Below, piece after piece: positions 24,233-31,325 of a stretch of 31,325 nucleotides of DNA. Position numbers and translations under genes: made by a program. Source of the stretch: Microtetraspora glauca (GTDB lineage Bacteria; Actinomycetota; Actinomycetes; Streptomycetales; Streptomycetaceae); contig JOFO01000060.1 in the NCBI GenBank assembly GCA_000721275.1, positions 1 through 31,325 of the forward strand, written 5' to 3'. Every line of letters starts with the position of its first letter. Position 1 is the stretch's first letter. A model generated the notes under the pieces. It did not search any database and was not told the DNA's origin. It saw only the letters and a program-made list of their open reading frames with translations.

Positions 24233-25059
24233 GTCATACGCTCCGGCTTTCCGGGAACGGCTTTGCGGGGTGGCAGGGGGAGGAAGCCGCTGGTGCGCGC
24301 GGTGTACGCGGCGTAGCCGGGGCGGTGGGCCATGTGCTTCTCCAGGAGGCGCTTGCCGCTGCCGATGGTGAGGAGCAGGGTCATCAGGACCGGGGAGACG
24401 AGGACGGCGAGGGCCGGCTGCCAGGCGGTGCAGGCGAGGAGGTACAGGCCCCACCAGACGAGGCTGTCCCCGAAGTAGTTGGGGTGCCGGGTCCAGGCCC
24501 ACAGGCCCTCATCCATGATCCGTCCCCGGTTGGCGGGGTCCGCCTTGAAGCGTGCCAGCTGGTGGTCCCCGACGGCCTCGAAGGCGAGCCCGGTCGCCCA
24601 GACCGCGGCCCCGCAGTACGCCAGGGCGTCCAGGGGCGCCGAGCTGTAGGAGGCGGCCTGGACGGGCAGGGAGATCAGCCAGACGAGGGCGGCCTGGCCG
24701 AGGTAGACGGTGCGGAGCGCGTAGAGGGTCCGGTTGCCCGGTGCTTTGTCGAGGAGGGCGGTGTAGCGGGGATCCTCGCCGTGGCCGCGGGAGCGGTGGG
24801 CGATGTGACCCGCCAGGCGTAGCCCCCAGACGATTGTCGCCGCGGCGACGACCAGGCGCCGGCCGCCGTCGCCGTGGTCGGCGGAGAGCAGCCAGGTGAC
24901 GGCGGCGACGGCGGCGAACGCGAGGCCCCAGGCGATGTCGACGATACGGTGCAGTCGGCGGCGCACGGCGATGGCGAAGGTGGCGAGGAGCACCGCCGGA
25001 GCCGTGGCCGCGGCGACGGCGAGGTTGACGGCGAGGGCGCCCCAGTCGGTGCCGTTCAC
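24229..25059 (-). CDS. DUF1295 (steroid 5-alpha-reductase-like) membrane protein
   Basis: This 276-residue protein has about seven helices. It carries the C-terminal signature of DUF1295/isoprenylcysteine methyltransferase-like enzymes: GRIMDEGLWAWTRHPNYFGD, then WWGLYLLA, with the RHPNYFG motif at the nucleotide-binding site. An earlier conserved part is RRLHRIVDIAWGLAF. It is the counterpart of Rv0446c in the M. tuberculosis sigK locus. It may reduce a double bond in lipids, using NAD(P)H as relatives do, but this is not shown. GTG 25059 overlaps the stop of the upstream methyltransferase by four bases (GTGA). Confidence 0.85.
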   Translation of the reverse strand: MNGTDWGALAVNLAVAAATAPAVLLATFAIAVRRRLHRIVDIAWGLAFAAVAAVTWLLSADHGDGGRRLVVAAATIVWGLRLAGHIAHRSRGHGEDPRYTALLDKAPGNRTLYALRTVYLGQAALVWLISLPVQAASYSSAPLDALAYCGAAVWATGLAFEAVGDHQLARFKADPANRGRIMDEGLWAWTRHPNYFGDSLVWWGLYLLACTAWQPALAVLVSPVLMTLLLTIGSGKRLLEKHMAHRPGYAAYTARTSGFLPLPPRKAVPGKPERMT

Positions 25060-26339
25060 GCCGGCATCGCCGGGTGGTACCAGGCGGCGGGGGTGGCCGG
25101 CATGCCGGACACGCCGTCGCGGGTGGGCCGTACGGCGAGGATCTGGTCGACGCCCATGCGGCCCTCGGCGAAGGCGAGCGAGGCACCGGCGAGGTAGAGC
25201 CGCCAGACGCGGGCGGTGGTCGTTCCGACGAGGTCCTCGAAGTCGCTCCAGCGCTGTTCGAGGGTGGCGCGCCAGGCGTCGATGGTGGTCGTGTAGTGCT
25301 CGCGGAGCGCTTCGACGGAGCGGGCCTCCAGTCCGGCGGTCTCCAGCACGTCCACGGTCCGGCCGACGGGGCGCATGTGCATGTCGGGGGCGATGTACGT
25401 CTCGATGAAGGCGCCCCCGCCGGGCGCGTGGGCGCCCCGGGACATCTGCTGGATCAGGAGCCGGCCTTCGGGGCGCAGCGCGTCGTGCAGCTTGGCGGCG
25501 AAGGCGGAGTACTCGGCGTCGCCGACGTGTTCGCCCATCTCGACGGCGGCCGCGGCGTCGTAGCCGCTCCCGTCGATGTCCCGCCAGTGCCGCAGCTGGA
25601 CGTCCACGAGATCGGCCACCCCCTCGCGCGCGGCGCGTTCGGTGACGTGGTGGTGCTGGGCGCGGGACAGGGTGACGGCGGTGACGCGCGCCTTGTACGC
25701 GCGGGCCGCGTGGACGGTGAGGGAACCCCAGCCGCAGCCGACGTCGAGCAGGCGGTCCCCGGGGCCCAGGTCCAGTTTGCGGCAGATCAGGTCGAGTTTG
25801 TCGCGTTGCGCGTCGGCCAGGGTGTAACCCGGGTCGTCGGGCCGGGTCCAGTAGGCGCAGGAGTAGGCCATCGACTCGTCGAGGAGAAGGGCGTAGAAGT
25901 CGTTGGAGAGGTCGTAGTGGTGGCTGATGCCCGCGCGGTCGCGCGAGACGCTGTGCAGGCTGCCGGTCAGCCGTGCCCGCCCGTCGGGGCGCCTCGGGGG
26001 CGGACCGACGACGCCCAGGCGTACCGCGAGGGCGGTGGCCGCGGCCATGCCCGCCGGCCCGGGGCGTGCCGGGCGCCGGTCGCGGACGCTCCGGCCGGCC
26101 TGGGAGAGGGCGTCGGCCAGGTCGCCCTCGACGTCGAGGTCCCCGGTGACGTACGCCTCGGCGAGCCCGAGTTCGCCGGGCTGCCACAGCACGCGGCGCA
26201 GGGCGTCGGGCGAGCGGAGAACCACCAGGGGCGCGTCCGCGGGGCCCGTCTGGCTGCCGTCCCAGGCGCGCAGACGCACGGGGAGCGGCCCCGGGAGGAA
26301 GTGGCCGAGGAGCTGGGCGAGTCGGTCGGCAGTGCTCAT
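25056..26339 (-). CDS. CFA-type fatty acyl methyltransferase, YSCAYW form
   Basis: This 427-residue cytoplasmic enzyme of the cyclopropane fatty acid synthase family transfers a methylene or methyl group from S-adenosylmethionine to unsaturated phospholipid chains. Visible are HYDLSND (141-147), YSCAYW (159-164, containing the Cys equivalent to E. coli Cfa Cys139), SAM-binding DVGCGWG (199-205), VEMGEHVG (conserved Glu) and HYTTTIDAW (conserved Tyr). By eye, the family His-x-Ile of the bicarbonate site appears as QQM (LLIQQMSRG). An N-terminal domain of about 130 residues (LVVLRSPDALRRVLWQPGEL and LAEAYVTGDLDVEGD) is also typical. ATG 26339 overlaps the stop of the other methyltransferase. 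It is an additional copy compared with the mycobacterial locus. Confidence 0.9.
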   Translation of the reverse strand: MSTADRLAQLLGHFLPGPLPVRLRAWDGSQTGPADAPLVVLRSPDALRRVLWQPGELGLAEAYVTGDLDVEGDLADALSQAGRSVRDRRPARPGPAGMAAATALAVRLGVVGPPPRRPDGRARLTGSLHSVSRDRAGISHHYDLSNDFYALLLDESMAYSCAYWTRPDDPGYTLADAQRDKLDLICRKLDLGPGDRLLDVGCGWGSLTVHAARAYKARVTAVTLSRAQHHHVTERAAREGVADLVDVQLRHWRDIDGSGYDAAAAVEMGEHVGDAEYSAFAAKLHDALRPEGRLLIQQMSRGAHAPGGGAFIETYIAPDMHMRPVGRTVDVLETAGLEARSVEALREHYTTTIDAWRATLEQRWSDFEDLVGTTTARVWRLYLAGASLAFAEGRMGVDQILAVRPTRDGVSGMPATPAAWYHPAMPA

Positions 26340-27670
26340 CGGTGCGTTCCTTCGGTGAGGAGGAGCTGGCGGACGTCGAGGTAGCGGGAGCGGAATCCGG
26401 CTTCCGAGTAGGCGAGGTAGAACTCCCACATGCGCTGGAAGACGGGGTCGAAGCCGAGGCCGGTGACGGCGGGGCGGTGGGCGGCGAACCGTTCCCGCCA
26501 CAGGCGCAGGGTCTCGGCGTAGTGCTTGCCGAAGCCGTCGTCGGCGACCGTGCGCAGACCGGCGGCGGCCGAGTGCGCGGCGATGGCCTCGCGGGAGGGG
26601 ATCAGACCGCCGGGGAAGACGTACTTGCTGATGAAGGTGTGGGTGGCGGCGGTGTGGAGCATCTGCCGGTGGCCCATGGTGATGGCCTGCAGGGCGATCC
26701 TGCCGCCGGGCGCGAGCGCGCGGCGCAGGGCCCTGAAGTAGGCGGGCCAGTACTCCGCGCCGACCGCTTCGATCATCTCGACACTGATCACGGCGTCGTA
26801 CCGCCCTTCCGCGTCGCGGTAGTCGCGCAGCTGGACGTCCACCCGGTCGGCGAGTCCGGCCGCCGCGATCCGCTCGCGGGCCAGGGCCGCCTGCTCGGCG
26901 GAGAGGGTCAGGGTGGTGACTCGCGCGCCGCGGGCGGCGGCCCGCAGGGCGAGTTCGCCCCAGCCGGTGCCGATCTCCAGCAGCCGGGTGCCCTCGCCGA
27001 CGCCGGCGAGGTCCAGAAGCCTGTCGATCTTGCGGTGCTGCGCGGAGGCGAGGGACTCGAAGCGGGCGGGGAACCCGGTGAAGACCGCCGACGAGTACGT
27101 GAAGGTGGCGTCGAGGAACGTGGCGAACAGGTCGTTGGAGAGGTCGTAGTGGCGCTGGATGTTGGCGCGGGCCCCGTCGCGGGTGTTCCGGTCGGCGACG
27201 GGGCGGGCCGACACCCACAGGCCCCGGAGCCGGCGCAGCGGAGCTGGCACCAGCTCGTCGGCGTGGGCGGCGAGGACGGTCAGGACGCCAGCCAGGTCGT
27301 CGCTGTCCCATTCGCCCGCCATGTAGGACTCGCCGAAGCCGATCAGCCCGTCACGCCCGATGCGCTGGTAAAAGGCATCGGAGTCGTGGAGCGTCAGGTG
27401 CGGGCCCACCGCCGAAGGACGCGTACCGGCCGGAGGACCGGTCAGGGACAACTTGTCCAGGGCCCGGCTCACCAGGTACCGGGCGACGGCGGTCCGGGCA
27501 GGGCCGGCCGAGGGGATCCGGACCACGTCCGGCCAGTGGTCGGCGTCGACGTCCGCACGGCTGAGGGGCGCAGCGGTCGCGGAGCCGCCCGGCGGCGTCT
27601 GCTCGGGGACGTCGAGGGTGCGGCCGGCGAGCCGGGAGCGGCTTTCGGAGGTGAGGGCGGGGCGGGTCAC
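26336..27670 (-). CDS. CFA-type fatty acyl methyltransferase, YSSA form (UfaA1/TmsB-like)
   Basis: This 444-residue protein is a paralogue of the next gene. It has YMAGEW (116-121), HYDLSND (174-180), YSSAVF (192-197), SAM site EIGTGWG (232-238), VEMIEAVG, LQAITMGHRQ and HTFISKYVFPGG. Where canonical cyclopropane synthases have Cys in YSCAYW, this one has Ser, as in mycobacterial UfaA1/TmsB-type enzymes that methylate rather than cyclopropanate. The bicarbonate-site His is also replaced (QAI). It probably makes mid-chain methyl or methylene branches on membrane lipids. GTG 27670 overlaps the DUF1365 stop (GTGA). The first 45 residues are a variable, Pro-rich extension. Confidence 0.9.
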   Translation of the reverse strand: MTRPALTSESRSRLAGRTLDVPEQTPPGGSATAAPLSRADVDADHWPDVVRIPSAGPARTAVARYLVSRALDKLSLTGPPAGTRPSAVGPHLTLHDSDAFYQRIGRDGLIGFGESYMAGEWDSDDLAGVLTVLAAHADELVPAPLRRLRGLWVSARPVADRNTRDGARANIQRHYDLSNDLFATFLDATFTYSSAVFTGFPARFESLASAQHRKIDRLLDLAGVGEGTRLLEIGTGWGELALRAAARGARVTTLTLSAEQAALARERIAAAGLADRVDVQLRDYRDAEGRYDAVISVEMIEAVGAEYWPAYFRALRRALAPGGRIALQAITMGHRQMLHTAATHTFISKYVFPGGLIPSREAIAAHSAAAGLRTVADDGFGKHYAETLRLWRERFAAHRPAVTGLGFDPVFQRMWEFYLAYSEAGFRSRYLDVRQLLLTEGTHR

Positions 27671-28446
27671 GACAGCGTGCCTTTCTGCGGGGCGGAACGG
27701 GGACGTGGGTGCACGGGGAGTCCGCGCAGCAGCAGGTGGACGCCGTGGCGGCGGATGCCGGCCGAGACCGCGGCGGTGGACCAGGGTCTGCGCGCGGCCG
27801 CGGCCAGCAGCGCGGGCACGGTGGCGGGCCGGCGGCGGCCGCGGACGACCGCGGTGAACGCCCTGCCGTCGTCGTTCTCCAGGTGGACGGTCAGGGCCAG
27901 GCGCTCCCCGGGCAGCGGCAGGCGCATCCGGTAGCGGCCGTCGACCGCGAAGAACGGCGAGACGTAGACGGTTTTGTCCGCCACGGCCTCGTCCGCATCG
28001 TCCGTCCGCAGCAGGTAGCAGTGGCGCTGACCGTAGGTGTTGTGGACCTCCGCGACCACGCACACCAGGGAGCCGGAGGCATCGCGGCACCAGAACACGC
28101 TCAGCGGGTTGAAGACGTACCCGAAGACCCGGGCGTGCGCCAGCATCACCACCCGCCCGCCGCCCAGGTCGATGTCGTGCGCGGCGAGGAAGGCGTCGAG
28201 CCCGGCGCGGAGGGAGTCGGCGGTGCCGGCGAAGTGGTCGCGGGCGTCGAAACGGGCGAGCGGACGCAGTGGCCGGGGCAGCACTGGCAGGTGGTCGAGG
28301 TCCACGCACCACAGGTAGGTGCGGTGCCGCAGCGTGTGGTGCAGCGGCGTGCGGCGGACGTGCGTGATCACGCAGTCGTACAGCGCCGCGACGGGCTCCG
28401 CGCCCAGGAGGCCCGCGGATATGACGTCTCCTTCGGTGCGGGTCAC
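27667..28446 (-). CDS. DUF1365 (COG3496) protein
   Basis: This 259-residue protein has all the conserved DUF1365 blocks: LYDCVITHVRRTPLHHTLRH, RTYLWCVDLDHLP, ARVFGYVFNPLSVFWCRD, VVAEVHNTYGQRHCYLL, and then KTVYVSPFFAVDGRYRMRL. Reaction unknown. It almost always occurs beside a COG2907 flavin oxidase and a CFA-type methyltransferase, as here and as Rv0448c in M. tuberculosis. In Rhodobacter sphaeroides the pair belongs to the singlet-oxygen response. It starts at GTG 28446, overlapping the oxidase stop, and its own stop overlaps the methyltransferase start. The last 60 residues (GIRRHGVHLLLRGLPV) form an amphipathic, possibly membrane-associated end. Confidence 0.88.
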   Translation of the reverse strand: MTRTEGDVISAGLLGAEPVAALYDCVITHVRRTPLHHTLRHRTYLWCVDLDHLPVLPRPLRPLARFDARDHFAGTADSLRAGLDAFLAAHDIDLGGGRVVMLAHARVFGYVFNPLSVFWCRDASGSLVCVVAEVHNTYGQRHCYLLRTDDADEAVADKTVYVSPFFAVDGRYRMRLPLPGERLALTVHLENDDGRAFTAVVRGRRRPATVPALLAAAARRPWSTAAVSAGIRRHGVHLLLRGLPVHPRPRSAPQKGTLS

Positions 28447-29708
28447 CAGTCCACCCCCAGGGACCGGGCTGCCTCGACGCCGGAGCGGCAGCCGTCCTCG
28501 TGGAACCCCCAGCCGTGCCAGGCGCCCGCGTACGCGGTCACACCGGTGTTGAGACGGGGCAGTTCCTTCTGCGCCGCGACCGACGTGGGCGTGTAGACGG
28601 GGTGCTCGTAGACCATCCGCTCCACGACCCGGTCCGGGGCGATGCCGGTGTCACCGCCCAGCGTGACGACGTAGCCGGAGCCTGCGGGCAGGCGCTGGAG
28701 GCGCTCCATGTCGTAGCTGACGTGTACGGGTGCGGTGGAGGGCTCGCAGCCGGTCATGCGGTAGTTCCAGCTGGCGCGCGCCTTCGGAGAGCGGGGCAGG
28801 AGGGAGGTGTCGGTGTGCAGCACGGTGGGGTTGCGCGAGTACGTGAAGGCGCCCAGGAGCCGCTTCTCGTCGGCGGTGGGGTCCGCGAGCATGCGCAGCG
28901 CCTGGTCGGGGTGCGTGGCGATGACCACGGCGTCGTACGCGTCGGTGGCGCCGTCGCCGGTGGTGACGAGGGCACCTCGGCCCGTGCGCCGGACGGCGTC
29001 GACCGGGCTGGAGGTGCGGATGCGGTGGACGCGTTTGGCAGCGGCAGTCACGTAGGCGGACGAACCGCCGGTGACGGTCTTCCACTGCGGGGAGCCGGTG
29101 ATCGACAGCAGACCGTGATGGTGCAGGAAAGCGAACAGGTAGGCGGCCGGGTACGACAGCGCGGTGCGGGCCGGGCAGGACCACACCGCGGCGACGAGCG
29201 GCAGGGCGAAGTGGCCGACGAAGTAGGGGGAGAACCCGCCCTCGCGCAGGAAGTCCCCGAAGGTGACACCCGCGTGAGTCCCCCGCGCGAGCAGCCGCCG
29301 GGCACCCCGGTGGAAGACCGGCACCTCTGCCAGGAGCCGAAGGTACCGCGACCGCAGGGCCGCACGGGAGGCGAACAGTCCCGCAGCGCCCCGGGCACCC
29401 GCGTACTCCAGCCCGCACCCGTCACACCGCACCGACATGCTCATCTCGGCGTCCTGCGTGCCGATCTCCAGCTCCCGGAACAACCTCAGCAGGGTGGGGT
29501 AGGTGCGCTCGTTGTGGACGATAAACCCCGAGTCCACGGCAAGTGCCCGACCGCCGGGGCCGGGCAGCTCACGGGTGTGGGCGTGGCCGCCGAGCCTCCC
29601 GTCCGCCTCGTACAGGGTGACCTCGTACGAGGACGCCAGGACGTAGGCGGCCGTCAGGCCCGCCACGCCGGCGCCCACGACCGCCGCCTTGCGCTGTTCG
29701 ACCACCAT
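28443..29708 (-). CDS. FAD-dependent amine-oxidase-like protein (COG2907)
   Basis: This 421-residue flavoprotein has Rossmann motif GAGVAG (12-17), the second FAD motif YEADGRLGGHAHT (33-45) and the family signature DSGFIVHNERTYPTLLRLF. Later come WSCPARTALSYPAAYLFAFL, SITGSPQWKTVTGGSSAYV and the C-terminal FAD contact YAGAWHGWGFHEDGC. Relatives (Rv0449c, COG2907) are thought to oxidise or desaturate membrane lipid chains, working with CFA-type enzymes. Direct biochemistry is limited. ATG 29708 is chosen because the Rossmann fold follows at once and GGGAG precedes it; upstream translation passes through an inverted repeat. It heads the tightly overlapped five-gene lipid block. Confidence 0.88.
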   Translation of the reverse strand: MVVEQRKAAVVGAGVAGLTAAYVLASSYEVTLYEADGRLGGHAHTRELPGPGGRALAVDSGFIVHNERTYPTLLRLFRELEIGTQDAEMSMSVRCDGCGLEYAGARGAAGLFASRAALRSRYLRLLAEVPVFHRGARRLLARGTHAGVTFGDFLREGGFSPYFVGHFALPLVAAVWSCPARTALSYPAAYLFAFLHHHGLLSITGSPQWKTVTGGSSAYVTAAAKRVHRIRTSSPVDAVRRTGRGALVTTGDGATDAYDAVVIATHPDQALRMLADPTADEKRLLGAFTYSRNPTVLHTDTSLLPRSPKARASWNYRMTGCEPSTAPVHVSYDMERLQRLPAGSGYVVTLGGDTGIAPDRVVERMVYEHPVYTPTSVAAQKELPRLNTGVTAYAGAWHGWGFHEDGCRSGVEAARSLGVDW

Positions 29709-29729
29709 TGCTCCCGCCACTCGACACGC

Positions 29730-29773
29730 CGCCCGACTGCTGCGTTTCACCCGTACTTCGCAGCAGTCGGGCG
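29730..29773. repeat. Perfect 15-bp inverted repeat before the flavin oxidase gene
   Basis: CGCCCGACTGCTGCG (29730-29744) and its exact reverse complement (29759-29773) surround a 14-nt loop in the 125-nt gap between the peroxiredoxin and oxidase genes. It lies 22 nt upstream of the oxidase ATG. It may terminate the sigma/anti-sigma/peroxiredoxin transcript, form a leader hairpin, or bind a regulator. A promoter-like CAATCC (29782-29777) and CGAAGT (29760-29755), 16 nt apart on the minus strand, overlap its right arm. Confidence 0.6.
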
Positions 29774-29833
29774 ATCGGATTGGCGTGATGTGTGACCGCG
29801 AGGTGGAAGGTCCGGTCGAAGAGGTGTGCCGGT

Positions 29834-30316
29834 TCAGCCGGTGAGACCGGCGAGATGCGTGCTCAGCGTGACGGCGGGCGGGTAGCTGGCGCCTATGGCG
29901 GTGACGTGCTTCCAGTGCAGGCGGCCGTGGCCGTTGACGATGAACACCGACCGGCGCAGGCCGATCAGGGGTGCGCTGATCCCGAAGGACTTCGCCACCA
30001 CACGCTCCTCGTCGGACAGCAGGGGCATGCTCAGCCTGCGGTTGCGGGCGAACTTCTGATGACTGTCGAGCCCTTGTGGGCTGATGCCCCACACGGTGGC
30101 ACCGGCGGACTGGAGTTGGTCGATGCCGTCGGAGTGGGAGCAGAGCTGTGCGGTGCATACCGGTGTGTTGTCGCCGGGGTAGAAGACGAGAACGAGCGGC
30201 TTGCCGCGCTGCTCGCACAGGGTGTAGTCGCGGCGATGGAAGGTTTCGCCGTCCAGATGTCCGCCGGGCAGGCAGAAGTCGCCGACGATGTCCCCGATCT
30301 CCGGGATGCTTGCCAT
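29834..30316 (-). CDS. Peroxiredoxin, BCP/PrxQ type
   Basis: This 160-residue thiol peroxidase shows FYPGDNTPVCTAQLC. The peroxidatic Cys54 sits in the TPVCT motif and a second Cys59 lies five residues on, the C-x4-C arrangement of PrxQ/BCP enzymes in which Cys59 resolves. Also visible are DFCLPGGHLDG near the start and IGLRRSVFIVNGHGRLHWKH before the end. It detoxifies hydrogen peroxide and lipid or alkyl hydroperoxides in the cytoplasm. ATG 30316 has GAGG upstream. It starts 37 nt after the anti-sigma stop, so it is very likely co-transcribed with sigK-rskA. This suggests the sigma factor answers peroxide or oxidised lipid. Confidence 0.9.
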   Translation of the reverse strand: MASIPEIGDIVGDFCLPGGHLDGETFHRRDYTLCEQRGKPLVLVFYPGDNTPVCTAQLCSHSDGIDQLQSAGATVWGISPQGLDSHQKFARNRRLSMPLLSDEERVVAKSFGISAPLIGLRRSVFIVNGHGRLHWKHVTAIGASYPPAVTLSTHLAGLTG

Positions 30317-30353
30317 GAAGTACCTCGATCGCTGATCGTTGCGGAGCGCCCGG

Positions 30354-31103
30354 TCAGGCGGGCAGGGCCATCAGCAGCAGCGGGTCGGTGGTGGGCTGGG
30401 GGGATCCTCCGTCGGGTTCGAGGGTGAGGCCGACGGCGCCCGCGTCGGCAGGGTTCCCGGCGAGGATGACGGTGCCGTCGTGGTCGATCAGACCGGCCGG
30501 GAGCATCGTGCCGTCGTGGTCGAGCCACAGCTGGTAGGTCTTCCCGGCGCCGGGCGCCGGCAGGTTGGCGGCGGTGAAGACGGCCTGGTTCCGCTGCTCG
30601 GAGGAGACGACGGTGGTCAGGGCCCCGTTGGCGGCCTTGCCGTGCACGGTTTGGGCGTCCGGGGCCGCCAGGACGGCACTGACCGCGTCGAGCTGCTGCT
30701 GGGCCTGGCGGGCCTGCTGCTCCAGCTCTTGTTCGTTCTGTGTCTGCCACACCGCGACGCCGCCCAGTGCGACGGCGGCCACAGTGGCGGCCAGCGCCAG
30801 GGACACGGCACGGCGGCGCAGGATCCCGCCGAGGACGGGTGCCGCACCGGCGGCGGGGACGCGTGGGGGCAGCTGACGCACGCCGCCGACGGCGGCCATG
30901 ACCTGTGCTTTGGCTCCGGGAGGCGGCGGCTGGGCGACCGCGGCGGCCAGGCGCGCCGTGGTCGCCTGGAACTCGGCTGCTTCCTGGCGGCATGCCTCGC
31001 ACGTTTGGAGGTGGGCGTCGAAGTCCTTGCGTTCGTCGTCGTCGAGTGCGCCCAGTGCGTAGGCGGCGGCGAGGGTGTGGGCGTCGGTGGTGTGGTGGTT
31101 CAT
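30354..31103 (-). CDS. rskA: Anti-sigma-K factor RskA-like membrane protein
   Basis: This 249-residue anti-sigma factor has a cytoplasmic sigma-binding domain (1-60) with AAAYALGALDDDERKDFDAH and a zinc-site-like H-x3-C-x2-C (His31, Cys35, Cys38). One membrane helix follows at about 99-119 (AVSLALAATVAAVALGGVAVW). The outer RskA domain has QAVFTAANLPAPGAGKTYQL, then WLDHDGTMLPAGL. It holds its sigma factor inactive until proteolysis or redox change. The gene overlaps the sigma stop by four bases (ATGA), as in standard sigma/anti-sigma pairs. A coiled-coil-like stretch (EQELEQQARQAQQQLDAV) follows the helix. No Cys occurs in the outer domain. Confidence 0.92.
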   Translation of the reverse strand: MNHHTTDAHTLAAAYALGALDDDERKDFDAHLQTCEACRQEAAEFQATTARLAAAVAQPPPPGAKAQVMAAVGGVRQLPPRVPAAGAAPVLGGILRRRAVSLALAATVAAVALGGVAVWQTQNEQELEQQARQAQQQLDAVSAVLAAPDAQTVHGKAANGALTTVVSSEQRNQAVFTAANLPAPGAGKTYQLWLDHDGTMLPAGLIDHDGTVILAGNPADAGAVGLTLEPDGGSPQPTTDPLLLMALPA

Positions 31104-31325
31104 GTGGTCACCCCCATGCAGTCGCGGAGCCGGATGAGCCCGTCGCGCATGCGTGTCTTGATGGTGGGAAGAGGCGTGCGCAGGGCTTCGGCGACTTCAC
31201 GGTAGGTCAGCCCCTGGTAGTAGGCCAGGGTCACGGCTTGGCGCTGGAGTTCGGTCAGGCCGCGCAGGCAGCGGCGTACCTGTTCGGACTCCAGGCGGGT
31301 CTCGACCTGTTCGGCGACCTCGTCG
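31100..31325 (-). CDS. sigK: ECF sigma factor, SigK-like (C-terminal part only)
   Basis: The last 74 residues of an ECF sigma factor run off the window. Region 4 is complete: VRRCLRGLTELQRQAVTLAY, then YQGLTYREVAEALRTPLPTI, then KTRMRDGLIRLRDCMGV. The LAYYxGxTYREVAE and KTRxRDGLIRLRDC segments are typical of SigK-group sigma factors. The stop overlaps the rskA start (ATGA). In M. tuberculosis, SigK has redox-sensitive cysteines in its N-terminal part; that region is outside this window. A Cys is present here in RDCMG. It should direct transcription of its own operon and probably the lipid genes downstream. Confidence 0.9.
   Translation of the reverse strand, partial: DEVAEQVETRLESEQVRRCLRGLTELQRQAVTLAYYQGLTYREVAEALRTPLPTIKTRMRDGLIRLRDCMGVTT

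Noticed and set aside
24229..28312. Very long minus-strand frames (652, 751 and 658 codons) joining neighbouring genes
   Set aside because: These are N-terminal extensions of real genes into the upstream gene in another frame. The four-base overlaps and family starts define the true starts.
1..31325. CRISPR arrays, tRNA or rRNA genes, complete insertion sequences
   Set aside because: Looked for direct-repeat arrays, cloverleaf-like segments and transposase motifs; none was recognised by eye.

Overview
The window is high-GC DNA with strong GC bias at third codon positions, frequent GTG starts, four-base gene overlaps (GTGA or ATGA) and Streptomyces-type gene families. A Streptomyces or close actinomycete chromosome is the best fit. 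No rRNA, tRNA or CRISPR array was seen.

Left part (1-10.6 kb): the 3' end of an nhaA-type Na+/H+ antiporter gene that appears internally deleted, then a small membrane protein. Next come a minus-strand two-gene ABC exporter, a single-pass membrane protein, a LAETG sortase-anchored surface protein, a plus-strand CPA1-type cation/proton antiporter overlapping a small CBS-like gene, a membrane-anchored PemK/MazF-like protein, and a histidine kinase/response regulator pair. A 26-bp sequence is repeated exactly before both the ABC ATPase and the antiporter, at almost the same distance from the start codon (42 and 44 nt). This looks like a shared cis-acting leader.

Middle (10.7-21.2 kb): a 2103-residue secreted DNRLRE/RHS-repeat protein whose C-terminal tip is basic, Trp-rich and membrane-seeking rather than an obvious enzyme. 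A small two-helix membrane protein follows, a candidate immunity protein. After this is a decayed zone of about 4 kb with gene remnants (MBL-fold hydrolase C-terminus, TIGR02391 C-terminus, a minus-strand fragment) around one intact ECF sigma factor with a SnoaL-like C-terminus.

Right part (21.3-31.3 kb): a plus-strand trio of secreted CHRD protein, cupredoxin lipoprotein and four-helix membrane protein. It converges on a long minus-strand block that reads, in transcription order: SigK-like ECF sigma (partial), RskA-like anti-sigma, BCP peroxiredoxin, flavin amine oxidase, DUF1365, CFA-type methyltransferase with YSSA, CFA-type methyltransferase with YSCAYW, DUF1295 membrane protein, alpha/beta hydrolase, DoxX. 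This matches in content, but not in order, the Mycobacterium tuberculosis sigK-rskA-Rv0446c-ufaA1-Rv0448c-Rv0449c locus. It gains a second methyltransferase, a peroxiredoxin and a hydrolase. The inferred theme is redox-responsive modification of membrane acyl chains. This is the most coherent candidate for a poorly described system in the window.
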